From Acidobacteriota bacterium (lineage in GTDB: Bacteria > Acidobacteriota > Vicinamibacteria > Vicinamibacterales > CAVVIG01), in contig JAFDVO010000010.1 in the NCBI GenBank assembly GCA_018268955.1, positions 1 to 64,000 on the forward strand: 64,000 nt of DNA. Direction: 5' to 3'. Under the pieces are notes generated by a model, which saw only the letters and a list, made by a program, of their open reading frames with translations, was not told the DNA's origin and did not search any database. The translations under genes and the position numbers were made by a program. This document shows positions 34,270 to 42,846 of this stretch, piece after piece. The first letter of the stretch is position 1. Every line of letters begins with the position of its first letter.

Positions 34270-36237
34270 ATGTCGCGTCGTTTCATCCTGACCGCGCTGC
34301 TGGGCGCCGTTCTGCTGGCAGGCACGGCGCGCGCCCAATCGAACACCCGCCTCGCCGTGCTGCAGGCGGAGGACCGCCGCGCGCAGAACGCCGCGGACCT
34401 CGCGACGCTCAGGTCGGGTGCGCGGAGCGGCGACCCCCAGACGGCGCAAATTGCCCTGCGCGCGCTCGGCCGTCTCGAACGGCCGGCGCTGATCGCGGAC
34501 GTCCTGCCGGGCCTGAGGCACCCACTGCCCGAGGTACGCGCCGAGGCCGCAAACGCCATCGCGCAGGCGGCCCAAGGCTGGCGCTCCGACACGCCTGCAG
34601 GCGCATCCCTCGTGACCACCCAGTCCGCCCTGCTGGATCGCCTCAAGGTCGAGGCTGACGCTGGCGTGCGCGCGGCGCTTTGTGAATCGGTTGCACGCCT
34701 GCCGTACACCGTAGCCGCCGATGTCGCGCGTGCGGCTGAGGCCCTGGTGACCTTCGGTGGGCGCGCCACGTCGAACTCCGATCGCCTCGGTGTGGCCAAG
34801 GGACTGGAGGCGTTGACGCGCCTGCACCGCGCGGTGCGCCCAGCGGATCCGGAGAGCCTGGCGGAACTTCGCCGGCTGGCACGACGCCCGCCCGAACGGA
34901 ACGAGCAGGACCTCCTGCGCGACGCGCGCGTGCGTCGGCTCGCGCTGGAAGCGCTCCACAATGCCGGCGCGGACGACGCGGACACGGTCAACACGGTCGC
35001 GAGCGACCCCGACCCACAGGTGCGGCGGCTCGCCGTGCGCGCGGCGGTCGTCGACGGCACGGAGGCGGTACTCGTCCGGGGCCTGAACGACACAGCACCG
35101 ATGGTGCGGATCGAAGCGCTCCGCACGCTGCGGACGCGCGGAACGGGCGAGGTGTGCGAGCCCGCGCTGGTGAGCGCCTCCGATCCCGATCCACTCGTCG
35201 CCCTCGTCGCAGTCGATCAGCTGGCTGGCTGTGGGGCGTTCGCCGGGGCGGTGCAGTACCTGGGGAGCGCCGTCGCCGATCTCGCGGACGCCGAGATGCC
35301 GCGCAACTGGCACAGAAGCGCGCACGCGCTGGTCGCCCTGGCGTCCGCTGCTCCGGAACAGGCCATGGCCGCGCTACCCGCGTTCGCGTCGGCGCGGACC
35401 TGGCAAGTGCGGATGTACGCGGCGCGCGCCGCCGCTGCGCTCGGCGCACGCGAACCGCTCGAGCGGCTCGCGCGCGATCAGGACGACAACGTGGTCGAAG
35501 CCGCGATCCTCGGGCTGTCGAAGACCGTCGGCCACGAGGCCGATCGGATCTACCTCAACGCGCTTGCGCGCGATGGGTACCAGGTGGTCCGCGCCGCGGC
35601 CCTGGCGCTGGACCGCACGCCGGCCGGCGATGCGACCGCCGCCCTGACGGAAGCGCTGCGGCGCGCGGAAGACGACGGCCGCCCTGGCGCGGCGGATGCG
35701 CGTAACGCGCTCCGTGGCACCCTCTCCTCCATCGGCGCGACCGTCCGCCCAGCCAGGCCCGGTACGCTGCCGGCCGTGCCACTCACGGCGGAGGACCTGC
35801 GCCGGCTGGCGTCACCACGGGCGAGGATCACCATCCGCGACGTAGGAACGTTCGACGTGGCGCTGTTCACCATCCAGGCGCCCGCGACCGTGCTCCGCTT
35901 CGCCAGGCTGGCAAAGGACGGCTACTACAACGGGCTGACCTTTCACCGCATCGTCCCAAACGGCATCATCCAGGGAGGCAGCCCGGGCGCGAACGAATAC
36001 GTGAGCGACGTGCCTTACATGCGCGACGAGGTCGGACTGTGGCCGCATGTGCGCGGCGCGGTTGGCATCTCCACGCGGGGACGTGACACCGGGGACGCGC
36101 AGATCTTCGTCGACCTCGTGGACAACCCGCGGTATGACCACGTGTACACGGTGTTCGCGCAGGTACTGAATGGAATGGAGGTTGTCGATCGCATTCTCGA
36201 GGGCGACGTGATCGACTCGGTCGAGATCCTGCCGTGA
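34270..36237 (+). CDS. HEAT-repeat protein with C-terminal cyclophilin domain
   Basis: A 655-residue secreted protein. A signal peptide (FILTALLGAVLLAGTARAQ) is followed by about 450 residues of HEAT-type helical repeats (PLPEVRAEAANAIAQAA; DPDPQVRRLAVRAAV; APMVRIEALRTL; DDNVVEAAILGLSK). Residues about 505-655 are a peptidyl-prolyl isomerase (cyclophilin) domain: YYNGLTFHRIVPNGIIQGG with the catalytic Arg and Gln, then DTGDAQIFVDLVDNPRYDH and VFAQVLNGMEVVDRI. It is likely a periplasmic folding factor with a protein-binding solenoid. The start at 34270 is preferred over GTG 34261 because TATCCT ends at 34260. The aminotransferase start overlaps its stop. Confidence 0.88.
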   Translation: MSRRFILTALLGAVLLAGTARAQSNTRLAVLQAEDRRAQNAADLATLRSGARSGDPQTAQIALRALGRLERPALIADVLPGLRHPLPEVRAEAANAIAQAAQGWRSDTPAGASLVTTQSALLDRLKVEADAGVRAALCESVARLPYTVAADVARAAEALVTFGGRATSNSDRLGVAKGLEALTRLHRAVRPADPESLAELRRLARRPPERNEQDLLRDARVRRLALEALHNAGADDADTVNTVASDPDPQVRRLAVRAAVVDGTEAVLVRGLNDTAPMVRIEALRTLRTRGTGEVCEPALVSASDPDPLVALVAVDQLAGCGAFAGAVQYLGSAVADLADAEMPRNWHRSAHALVALASAAPEQAMAALPAFASARTWQVRMYAARAAAALGAREPLERLARDQDDNVVEAAILGLSKTVGHEADRIYLNALARDGYQVVRAAALALDRTPAGDATAALTEALRRAEDDGRPGAADARNALRGTLSSIGATVRPARPGTLPAVPLTAEDLRRLASPRARITIRDVGTFDVALFTIQAPATVLRFARLAKDGYYNGLTFHRIVPNGIIQGGSPGANEYVSDVPYMRDEVGLWPHVRGAVGISTRGRDTGDAQIFVDLVDNPRYDHVYTVFAQVLNGMEVVDRILEGDVIDSVEILP

Positions 36238-37412
36238 CGTTCTCGACACGGGTTCCTCCAACGCTGCAGCCCAATGCGGTGTCCCGGGCCGTCGCGGCGC
36301 TCCGCGCGGCGGGCACGTCGTTGATCGACCTGACAGAGTCCAACCCCACGCGCGCGGGGATCCTGTATCCCCCGGATCTGTTGTCGTCGCTCTCCGATGC
36401 TCGCGGCCTGTCGTATCGTCCCGACCCGCTCGGCCTGATGGAGACGCGGACGGCCGTCGCCACGGACTTCGCGCGGCGTGCCATCACGCTGCGGCCGGAG
36501 CAGATTGCGCTGACGGCCAGCACGAGCGAGGCGTACTCCCTGCTGTTCAAGGTGCTCTGTGACCCCGGCGACGAAGTACTGGTGCCGCAGCCCAGCTACC
36601 CGTTGTTCGAGCACCTCACGCGGCTCGACGGCGTGTCGTCAGTGCCGTATCTCCTCGAGTATCACGGTCGCTGGTCGATAGACCTTCCGAGCGTCCAGCG
36701 TGCCCTGACCCCGCGCACGCGCGCACTGCTCGTCGTGAACCCGAACAACCCGACCGGCCACTTCGTCAGCGCGGCGGATCTCGACGCGCTGGCCGCCGTG
36801 TGCGGACCGCGCGGGATCGCCGTTATCTCAGATGAAGTGTTCGCAGACTACGAACTCGCGCCGGCCAGCGAGCCCCGCGGCGTCCTCGCGTACCGCGACG
36901 ACGTGCTCGGGTTCACGCTGGGCGGGCTCTCGAAATCGATTGGCCTGCCGCAGGTGAAGCTGGGCTGGATCGGTGTCTCGGGATCAAGGTCGGACGTTCG
37001 CGGCGCGCTCGAGCGCCTGGAACTCGCGTGCGACACGTACCTGTCGGTGTCCACGCCGGTGCAACTGGCGGCACCGGAGCTCATGCGTCGCGGAGCTGAC
37101 GTCCGGCGTCAAATCCAGCAGCGCGTGCGGCGGAACCTCGCCTCCTGCGTCGACGCGGCCTCTTCGAGTCCGGCATGCACAGTGCTCCATGCGGAGGGCG
37201 GATGGTATGCGGTGCTCAGGGTGCCCACATTGATGGCTGAAGAGGAGTTGATGCTCCGACTGTTGCAGGAAGATGCCGTGCTCGCCCATGCGGGGTACTT
37301 CTTCGATTTCCCACGTGAGTCCTACCTGGTGCTCAGCCTGCTCCCCCGCGAAGAAACGTTCGCGGCGGGGCTGACGTGCATTCTCGACCGTTTCCGGGAC
37401 GTGCACGCATGA
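36234..37412 (+). CDS. Class I/II PLP-dependent aminotransferase
   Basis: A 392-residue fold-type I aminotransferase. The GTG start overlaps the previous stop by 4 bp. SYPLFEHLTRLDG, VVNPNNPTGHFVSAADL (cofactor Asn) and VISDEVFADYEL (cofactor Asp/Tyr) are typical; the PLP lysine is in GGLSKSIGLPQVKLGW, and LSLLPREETF ends the family core. It transfers amino groups from an aromatic, branched or alanine-type donor; the sequence does not fix which. Overlap with the cyclophilin and MalQ genes shows co-translation, though the three functions look unrelated. Confidence 0.9.
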   Translation: MTFSTRVPPTLQPNAVSRAVAALRAAGTSLIDLTESNPTRAGILYPPDLLSSLSDARGLSYRPDPLGLMETRTAVATDFARRAITLRPEQIALTASTSEAYSLLFKVLCDPGDEVLVPQPSYPLFEHLTRLDGVSSVPYLLEYHGRWSIDLPSVQRALTPRTRALLVVNPNNPTGHFVSAADLDALAAVCGPRGIAVISDEVFADYELAPASEPRGVLAYRDDVLGFTLGGLSKSIGLPQVKLGWIGVSGSRSDVRGALERLELACDTYLSVSTPVQLAAPELMRRGADVRRQIQQRVRRNLASCVDAASSSPACTVLHAEGGWYAVLRVPTLMAEEELMLRLLQEDAVLAHAGYFFDFPRESYLVLSLLPREETFAAGLTCILDRFRDVHA

Positions 37413-38992
37413 CGCCATCCGCGCGACGGTCCGGGATCCTGATCCCGCTGTTCTCTGCGCCTTCGTCCGCGAGCTGGGGCATCGGCGACATCGGCGACAT
37501 CGCCCACCTCTCTCGCTGGCTCCACGACGCGGGACAGCGCATCCTGCAGTTGCTGCCGCTGAACGAGATGGCGCCCGGGACGCAGTCGCCCTATTCCGCC
37601 ATGAGCGCGATGGCGATCGATCCGATCTTCATCCAGGTGAGCGGCGTCGACGAGTTCACCGCGGCTGGCGGCGAAGCAGCCCTGACGTCCGACGACCGCG
37701 CGGCGCTGGACGAGGCGCGCCGATCGCGCCGTGTGGAGTACGGCCTGGTTCGGCCGGTGAAGGAGCGTGCGCTGCGGTACGCGTTCGAGCAGTTTCTCGC
37801 GGCCGAATGGCGCTCGGCCTCCCCGCGCGCAGAGGCGCTCCAGCGGTACATCGACGCCGAGGGCTGGTGGCTCAGCGACTACGCCCTCTTTCGTGCGCTG
37901 CACGACCAGCACGGAGGCTGCGCGTGGACAGACTGGCCGGACGCGGTCCGCAGCCGGGAGCCGCACGCGCTGGCGTCGGCACGCGCGCAACTCGAAACGT
38001 CCGTGCTGTTCTATCAGTACCTGCAGTGGATCGCGGGAGAGCAGTGGGCCACGGCACGCCGGGCGGCCCGCGGGCACGGCGTGGAGCTCTTCGGCGATCT
38101 CCCGTTCATGGTCGACCTGCACAGTGCCGACGTGTGGATGCACCAGTCGCAGTTCCACCTCGACCGGTCCGTTGGCGTCCCTCCCGATGCATTCAGTGCG
38201 ACCGGCCAGGACTGGGGCATGCCGCCCTACAACTGGGAGGCGCTGGCGGCGCACGATTTCGACTGGCTGCGCGCGCGCGCGCGGCGGAGCGCTGCCCTGT
38301 TCGACGGGTATCGCGTCGATCACCTGGTCGGCTTCTACCGCACGTATTCACGCCCCCGCGTCGGAGCAGGCGAGCCGGCGTTCTCGCCTGCAGACGAGCC
38401 GCAACAGCGAACCCAGGGAGAACGGGTGCTCGGCATCTTCCGGGAGCCGGGGGCCGAGATCATCGCCGAGGACCTTGGCGTGGTGCCGGACTTCGTCCGG
38501 CGCTCCCTCGACGCGCTCGACGTGCCCGGCTTCAAGGTGTTCCGGTGGGAGCGCCAGTGGCACGACGAGGGGCAGCCGTTTCGCGATCCGGCGGATTACC
38601 CTCGCGTCTCCGTTGCGACGAGCGGCACCCACGACACGGAGCCGCTGATCCAGTGGTGGGACGAGGCGCCGGACGAGGAGCGTGCGGCCATGGCGGCTGT
38701 TCCCTCGGTGCGGGCGGCCTGCGGGAACGCCGACCTGGCCAACTCGCCGTATTGCCCGGTTGTTCGCGACGCACTGCTCGAGACGCTCTTCGCATCAGGC
38801 TCGGACATCGTGCTCTTCCCGGTGCAGGACGTGTTCGGGTGGCGCGACCGCATCAACGAGCCAGCCACCGTGCACGAGTCCAACTGGTCATACCGTCTGC
38901 CGTGGCCGGTCGACACCCTTGACGCGCAACCCGATGCTGTCGAACGGGGCACGGCGCTACACGCCTGGGCCGAACGTCACCGAAGGCTGTAA
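37409..38992 (+). CDS. malQ: 4-alpha-glucanotransferase (amylomaltase)
   Basis: A 527-residue GH77 enzyme that moves maltooligosaccharide chains between glucans in maltose/glycogen metabolism. It starts in an ATGA overlap with the aminotransferase. Signatures are GILIPLFSAPSSASWGIGD at the N-terminus, LPLNEMAPGTQSPYSAMSAM, the nucleophile Asp in YRVDHLVGFYRTY, the acid Glu in EIIAEDLGVVPDFV, and TSGTHDTEPLIQWW near the C-terminal part of the barrel. The C-terminus has DRINEPATVHESNWSYRLP. No other glycogen genes adjoin it in the window. A strong terminator follows. Confidence 0.95.
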   Translation: MTPSARRSGILIPLFSAPSSASWGIGDIGDIAHLSRWLHDAGQRILQLLPLNEMAPGTQSPYSAMSAMAIDPIFIQVSGVDEFTAAGGEAALTSDDRAALDEARRSRRVEYGLVRPVKERALRYAFEQFLAAEWRSASPRAEALQRYIDAEGWWLSDYALFRALHDQHGGCAWTDWPDAVRSREPHALASARAQLETSVLFYQYLQWIAGEQWATARRAARGHGVELFGDLPFMVDLHSADVWMHQSQFHLDRSVGVPPDAFSATGQDWGMPPYNWEALAAHDFDWLRARARRSAALFDGYRVDHLVGFYRTYSRPRVGAGEPAFSPADEPQQRTQGERVLGIFREPGAEIIAEDLGVVPDFVRRSLDALDVPGFKVFRWERQWHDEGQPFRDPADYPRVSVATSGTHDTEPLIQWWDEAPDEERAAMAAVPSVRAACGNADLANSPYCPVVRDALLETLFASGSDIVLFPVQDVFGWRDRINEPATVHESNWSYRLPWPVDTLDAQPDAVERGTALHAWAERHRRL

Positions 38993-38997
38993 CACAC

Positions 38998-39031
38998 AAA
39001 AAGGGCGCCCGCTTTGGCGGGCGCCCTTTTT
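38998..39031. terminator. Strong bidirectional rho-independent terminator
   Basis: AAAAAGGGCGCCCGC (38998-39012), loop TTTG, and GCGGGCGCCCTTTTT (39017-39031) form a perfect 15-bp stem with A and T tracts on either side. It lies between convergent malQ and the OmpA-like gene and should work in both directions. Confidence 0.95.
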
Positions 39032-39066
39032 CTCGTGCTGCCGTCGTGTCTGGCCGGCTTCGAGGC

Positions 39067-39747
39067 CTAGACCAGGACCTTGATCACGACACGGCGGTTC
39101 TGCGCACGGCCTTCACGGGTCTTGTTCGGCGCAACCGGCTTGTCCTCGCCGTAGCTGATCACGTTCATCTTGTGCAGCGGGATCTGGTGGTGTTCGTAGA
39201 GGTACATCTTCACCGCCTCGGCCCGTTCCAGCCCAAGCTTCTGGTTGAGGTCCTTGGAGCCAACGTTGTCCGTGTGCCCTTCAATCTCGAACCAGGCGCC
39301 CTTCGGGTCCGCCTTGATCTGGTTGATCATCTCGTCGAGGCGTGCCTTCGCGGCGTCCGGCAGGTCGGTCTTGCCGAACTTGAAGTTGCCCTGATCCTCG
39401 TTCAGGACCACCTCGAACACCATCCGCTTGAGCGACTTGTCCACCGCGTCGGCCTTCGTGACCGCGGTATTCGCGGTATTGGCCGCCTGTCCGGCCGCGC
39501 TGTTCGCCGCGTCAGCCGCCTGCTTCGCCTGCCCAGCCGCCGCCTGGGCCCGCTGGTCGACGTCGCTGATCTTCGCCTCGTTCTGCCGGGTCCGCTCCTG
39601 GGTTTCCTCCAGTGAGCGCCCCAGTGAGTCGACCTTGGTATTCACCTCGCCGACACTCGTCCGCACGAACTTCTTGGTGGCGCAGGCCGTCGACCCACCG
39701 ACGGCGATCACTGCGACCGGGATGGCAAGAAAGAGATTCCGAAACAT
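39067..39747 (-). CDS. OmpA/Pal-like peptidoglycan-associated lipoprotein
   Basis: A 226-residue protein with a strong AGGAGGA site before the start at 39747. The signal ends at GGSTAC, a lipoprotein-type Cys. Residues about 25-105 form an Ala-rich coiled-coil with heptad-like repeats (SLGRSLEETQERTRQNEAKI; QAKQAADAANSAAGQAAN), reminiscent of Lpp-like spacer helices. Residues about 110-226 are an OmpA domain: FEIEGHTDNVGSKDLNQKLG holds the Asp and following Arg region (LERAEAV) that bind diaminopimelate in peptidoglycan. It anchors the outer membrane to the wall. The VWFA gene lies 11 bp upstream on the same strand. Confidence 0.9.
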   Translation of the reverse strand: MFRNLFLAIPVAVIAVGGSTACATKKFVRTSVGEVNTKVDSLGRSLEETQERTRQNEAKISDVDQRAQAAAGQAKQAADAANSAAGQAANTANTAVTKADAVDKSLKRMVFEVVLNEDQGNFKFGKTDLPDAAKARLDEMINQIKADPKGAWFEIEGHTDNVGSKDLNQKLGLERAEAVKMYLYEHHQIPLHKMNVISYGEDKPVAPNKTREGRAQNRRVVIKVLV

Positions 39748-39758
39748 TGTCTGTCCTC

Positions 39759-40721
39759 CTAATTCGAAGCCGGGCGGGTCTGCCCCGCAAAGTAACCACT
39801 CCGGGCGCGCACGGTGAGGTCCTTGTCCTTCGCACGGACCACGAGCGGGTGCCACCCCGGACTGCCGCTCGATTCGAACGCGATCAAGTACTGTTGCCGC
39901 AGCTCGTCGACAATCTGGCGCGCGGTCCTGCTGCGCTCGGCGATCGTGCTCGCCACGAACGCGCGCCCACCGGTCCACAGGGCGAGATCGCTCAGCGAAC
40001 CGGTCAGGGCTGAGCGTTCGGAGGTCGTCGCCGCAATATCCGCCGACGGGTTGTCGATCGCCGGGACGATCCCGACGATGTAGACCGGCACGTCGATGGC
40101 GCTGGCCATGCCGGAGACTTCAGCCGCCGTCAGCCGGCTGGCGTTGTCCAGGCCGTCCGTGAGGACAATCACCGCCCGCCGCAGCGCCGGTCGGGTCGCC
40201 GCCTTCTCCGCCGTGCGCGCGACCGCGTCGTGCAGGGATGTGGCTCCAAACGGCGAGAGCGACTGCATCGCCGCAGGCAGCTGCCGCAGCCCCTCCGTGA
40301 ACGGCGTCACTTCCTCGAGCCGAGTGTCGAAGGTGAACACCGCCGCCTCATCCCCCTGGAGCGTCAGGCCGCTCAGGATCTGCTCCGCCGTTTCGCGGGC
40401 ATGCGCCAGGCGGGACTCCATGCTGCCGCTCACATCGAAGAGCAGCGCCACGCTGACGGCCGACTGGTCGTTGCGGAATTCCGTGATGCGCCGCGTCATC
40501 CCGCCGTCGAGCACCTCGAAATCCCTCACGGTCATGTCCCGCACGAACCGACCCTTGCGGTCGCGCACGACCGCGCTGACGCGGACCATGTCGACGCTGG
40601 ACCGGAACGTCGCGAGCGGCTGCTCACCGGTGACCGGCTGTTGCGCCCACGCGCCGGGCACGAGCAGCGCCATCGCGGCAACGGCCATCGCGCTCGTCCG
40701 GATCAGGGTCAGCGGCGTCAT
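39759..40721 (-). CDS. VWFA-domain secreted protein of acidobacterial type
   Basis: A 320-residue secreted protein with signal MTPLTLIRTSAMAVAAMALLVPGAWAQ. Residues about 35-90 are a beta segment (VRVSAVVRDRKGRFVRDMTV, then DFEVLDGG) that opens this acidobacterial family. The von Willebrand A domain has the metal-binding motif DVSGSMES and the second motif site in FGATSLHDAV with VLTDGLDNAS. The C-terminal part is beta-rich and ends YFAGQTRPASN. VWFA domains bind protein partners with a divalent metal. It is probably envelope-located, and co-transcribed with the OmpA-like lipoprotein. The start at 40721 is the best signal-peptide start. Confidence 0.87.
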   Translation of the reverse strand: MTPLTLIRTSAMAVAAMALLVPGAWAQQPVTGEQPLATFRSSVDMVRVSAVVRDRKGRFVRDMTVRDFEVLDGGMTRRITEFRNDQSAVSVALLFDVSGSMESRLAHARETAEQILSGLTLQGDEAAVFTFDTRLEEVTPFTEGLRQLPAAMQSLSPFGATSLHDAVARTAEKAATRPALRRAVIVLTDGLDNASRLTAAEVSGMASAIDVPVYIVGIVPAIDNPSADIAATTSERSALTGSLSDLALWTGGRAFVASTIAERSRTARQIVDELRQQYLIAFESSGSPGWHPLVVRAKDKDLTVRARSGYFAGQTRPASN

Positions 40722-40816
40722 CGCCCCGGGTATCTCCAAAGACGCTGCCAACACACGAAAACTTTGAATTAGAACGACTTAGGGGTTTCGGCCCGAACCG
40801 GGCACCTGAGTAGCCG

Positions 40817-40843
40817 CAGTGTGATTGCGCAAAATCTACACTG
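40817..40843. promoter_or_regulatory. Imperfect 10-bp dyad in a divergent intergenic region
   Basis: CAGTGTGATT and AATC-T-ACACTG flank a GCGCAA centre, an imperfect inverted repeat. It lies between divergent VWFA and aminotransferase genes, so it is not at the end of a transcript. It may be an operator. Confidence 0.35.
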
Positions 40844-41007
40844 TTTTGGCAGATCGACTTGATCGCGGCCGTGTAAAAGTTACCCTGCGACCTCGAGGGA
40901 CGGGACCACGGGCCTGACCGCAGGACGGTTCGACTGCGCGCGAGAGGCACACGGCCGGAATCCGACTGGGAAACAGAGTGACTTGCAGGAAGCGGTAAGA
41001 TCGCGGG

Positions 41008-42219
41008 GTGAGTCCGACCCATACTGCCATTCCTGTCTCCCGCCGCGTCAGCCAGTTCTCGTACGCCATCCGCAACATCGTGGTCGAAGCGCAGCGCGTC
41101 GAGGCCGCCGGAACCAAGGTTCGGTACCTGAATATCGGCGACCCGGTCCTGTTCGGCTTTGCCCCGCCACTTCACCTGGTCGAGGCCGTTGAGAAGGCCT
41201 TGCGCGACGGACACAACGGGTATGGGCCGTCGGCCGGTCTCGCGTCCGCCAGAGAAGCGGTCGCAGCGGAGCACACCGCGAATGGGTGGCCGATCACGCC
41301 TGATCGCGTCTACATCACGGCGGGCACCTCGGAAGGGATCGAGCTCGCCTTGACGGCACTGCTGGACGAGGAAGGCGAAGTCCTCGTGCCCATGCCGACG
41401 TATCCGCTCTACACCGCCATCATCGCGAAGCTCGGGGCACACGCGAAGTACTACCGCTGCGATCCGGCTCGCGGGTGGATCCCGGACATCGAACACCTGT
41501 CGTCCCTGGTGACCTCACGTACCCGGGCGGTGGTCGTCATCGATCCGAACAATCCGACCGGGGCGACCTATCCGGTCGAAGCCCGGAAGGCCATGCTGGA
41601 GTTCGCCGATCGGCACGGGCTCGCCATCCTGGCGGACGAGGTTTACGCCGATCTCGGGTACGACGGTCCGGTTCCGCCGCTCGGCCGACTGAACCCTGAC
41701 GCGCCGATCATCTCGTTCTCGAGCCTCTCGAAGGCCTATCTGGCGCCAGGGTGGCGCACGGGCTGGCTGTCGATCGGGCGCTCACCGCGCCTCGACGACG
41801 TGGCGGTGGCGATTCGGAAGCTGGCGGACGGCCGCCTGTGCAGCACGGTCCCGATGCAGTACGCCGTGACCGCCGCGCTGACCGGCGACAAATCGCACCA
41901 GGTCCGGTTCCGAGCGGACCTCAAGCTTCGCGCAACGTTGACAGCCGACGCGCTTCGTCGGATGCCCGGCGTCACCTGCATGACGCCGACAGCCGGCTTC
42001 TACGCGATGCCGCGGATTCCGCTGCCGCCGGGACGAACCGACGAAGAGTACGTGCTTGGCCTGCTGCGTGCGACCGGGGTGCTGGTCGTGTATGGCTCCG
42101 GCTTCGGCCTGCCGGCCAATGAGGGGTACCTCCGCATCGTGTTCCTCGCGTCCCCCGAGGAACTCACCGAGGTCTACCGCCTGATGGCCGAGTACACCAC
42201 GGACTTCCTCTCGCGCTAG
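41008..42219 (+). CDS. Alanine/aspartate-type aminotransferase
   Basis: A 403-residue class I aminotransferase starting with GTG. TAAGAT ends 6 bp upstream. Motifs are YLNIGDPVLFGF, GHNGYGPSAGLASAREAV, ITAGTSEGIELALTALL, VVIDPNNPTGATYPVE (Asn), ILADEVYADLGYD (Asp/Tyr) and SSLSKAYLAPGWRTGWLSIG with the PLP Lys. The order and length resemble AlaA/AspC-type enzymes that convert pyruvate or oxaloacetate to the amino acid with glutamate as donor. It is distinct from the aminotransferase at 36234; overall identity is not obvious. Specificity open. Confidence 0.9.
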   Translation: MSPTHTAIPVSRRVSQFSYAIRNIVVEAQRVEAAGTKVRYLNIGDPVLFGFAPPLHLVEAVEKALRDGHNGYGPSAGLASAREAVAAEHTANGWPITPDRVYITAGTSEGIELALTALLDEEGEVLVPMPTYPLYTAIIAKLGAHAKYYRCDPARGWIPDIEHLSSLVTSRTRAVVVIDPNNPTGATYPVEARKAMLEFADRHGLAILADEVYADLGYDGPVPPLGRLNPDAPIISFSSLSKAYLAPGWRTGWLSIGRSPRLDDVAVAIRKLADGRLCSTVPMQYAVTAALTGDKSHQVRFRADLKLRATLTADALRRMPGVTCMTPTAGFYAMPRIPLPPGRTDEEYVLGLLRATGVLVVYGSGFGLPANEGYLRIVFLASPEELTEVYRLMAEYTTDFLSR

Positions 42220-42378
42220 CGTTCGCAGATGGTGGTCCGCCCCGAGCGGATCACCACTGCCTCTCTCGTCGTCGCCTGCCCTCGGCTGACTCCGTCCCCG
42301 ATCGCCATTACAGATTTCGCCAGCCTGAGTTCCGCGCTGTGGTCTGACTTTTGACTACACTCGGAATCGCGAGCGGAA

Positions 42379-42780
42379 ATGGCAGTGAGTTGCCGCCGAA
42401 GTCCCTCGCCGAGCAGAAAAATGTCAGGTAGCCTGTCTGTCGCACAGACATCTCCGGTGTCCCGCCTGATCTGGCCGCATGGCACGTTTGGCGACGTTGC
42501 CGTGCTCGTGTTCGTCATCGTCCAGTGCCTGGACGGCGTGCTGACGTACCTCGGCGTTCACACGTGGGGGCTCGCCATCGAGGCCAACCCGCTTGTCAGC
42601 TCTGCGGTCGCGGTGGCTGGGGTCGGCACTGGTCTGGCGGCAACGAAGCTGGTGGCGGTCGCGCTCGGCATGTTGCTTCACCTGCGGCGGATCCACCTCG
42701 TCGTGGCGCTGCTGTCGGTGTTCTACATTGCCGTCGCCATCCTCCCCTGGACGCTGCTCTTCCTCACCGTCCAGTACTGA
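42379..42780 (+). CDS. Small DUF5658-like membrane protein
   Basis: About 133 residues from ATG 42379; ATG 42421 (119 residues) is also possible because neither has a good ribosome-binding site. Three membrane segments are clear: GTFGDVAVLVFVIVQCLDGV, then about 65-90 and 97-125. The first contains the D-x-x-LTYLGV pattern, with acidic Asp and Asn in LAIEANPLV, that marks DUF5658. Function is unknown. It lies 67 bp before kbl on the same strand. Confidence 0.65.
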   Translation: MAVSCRRSPSPSRKMSGSLSVAQTSPVSRLIWPHGTFGDVAVLVFVIVQCLDGVLTYLGVHTWGLAIEANPLVSSAVAVAGVGTGLAATKLVAVALGMLLHLRRIHLVVALLSVFYIAVAILPWTLLFLTVQY

Positions 42781-42846
42781 ACGCCCGACAATCTGAGCTG
42801 CCGCGCGGCCCGGATCGCCCCGTCTGTTTTGGAGGATACTGTCGCC

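Noticed and set aside
42230-42258. Inverted repeat after the aminotransferase (GTGGTCCGC...GCGGATCACCAC)
   Set aside because: Imperfect and without a T tract, so I could not support it as a terminator or operator.
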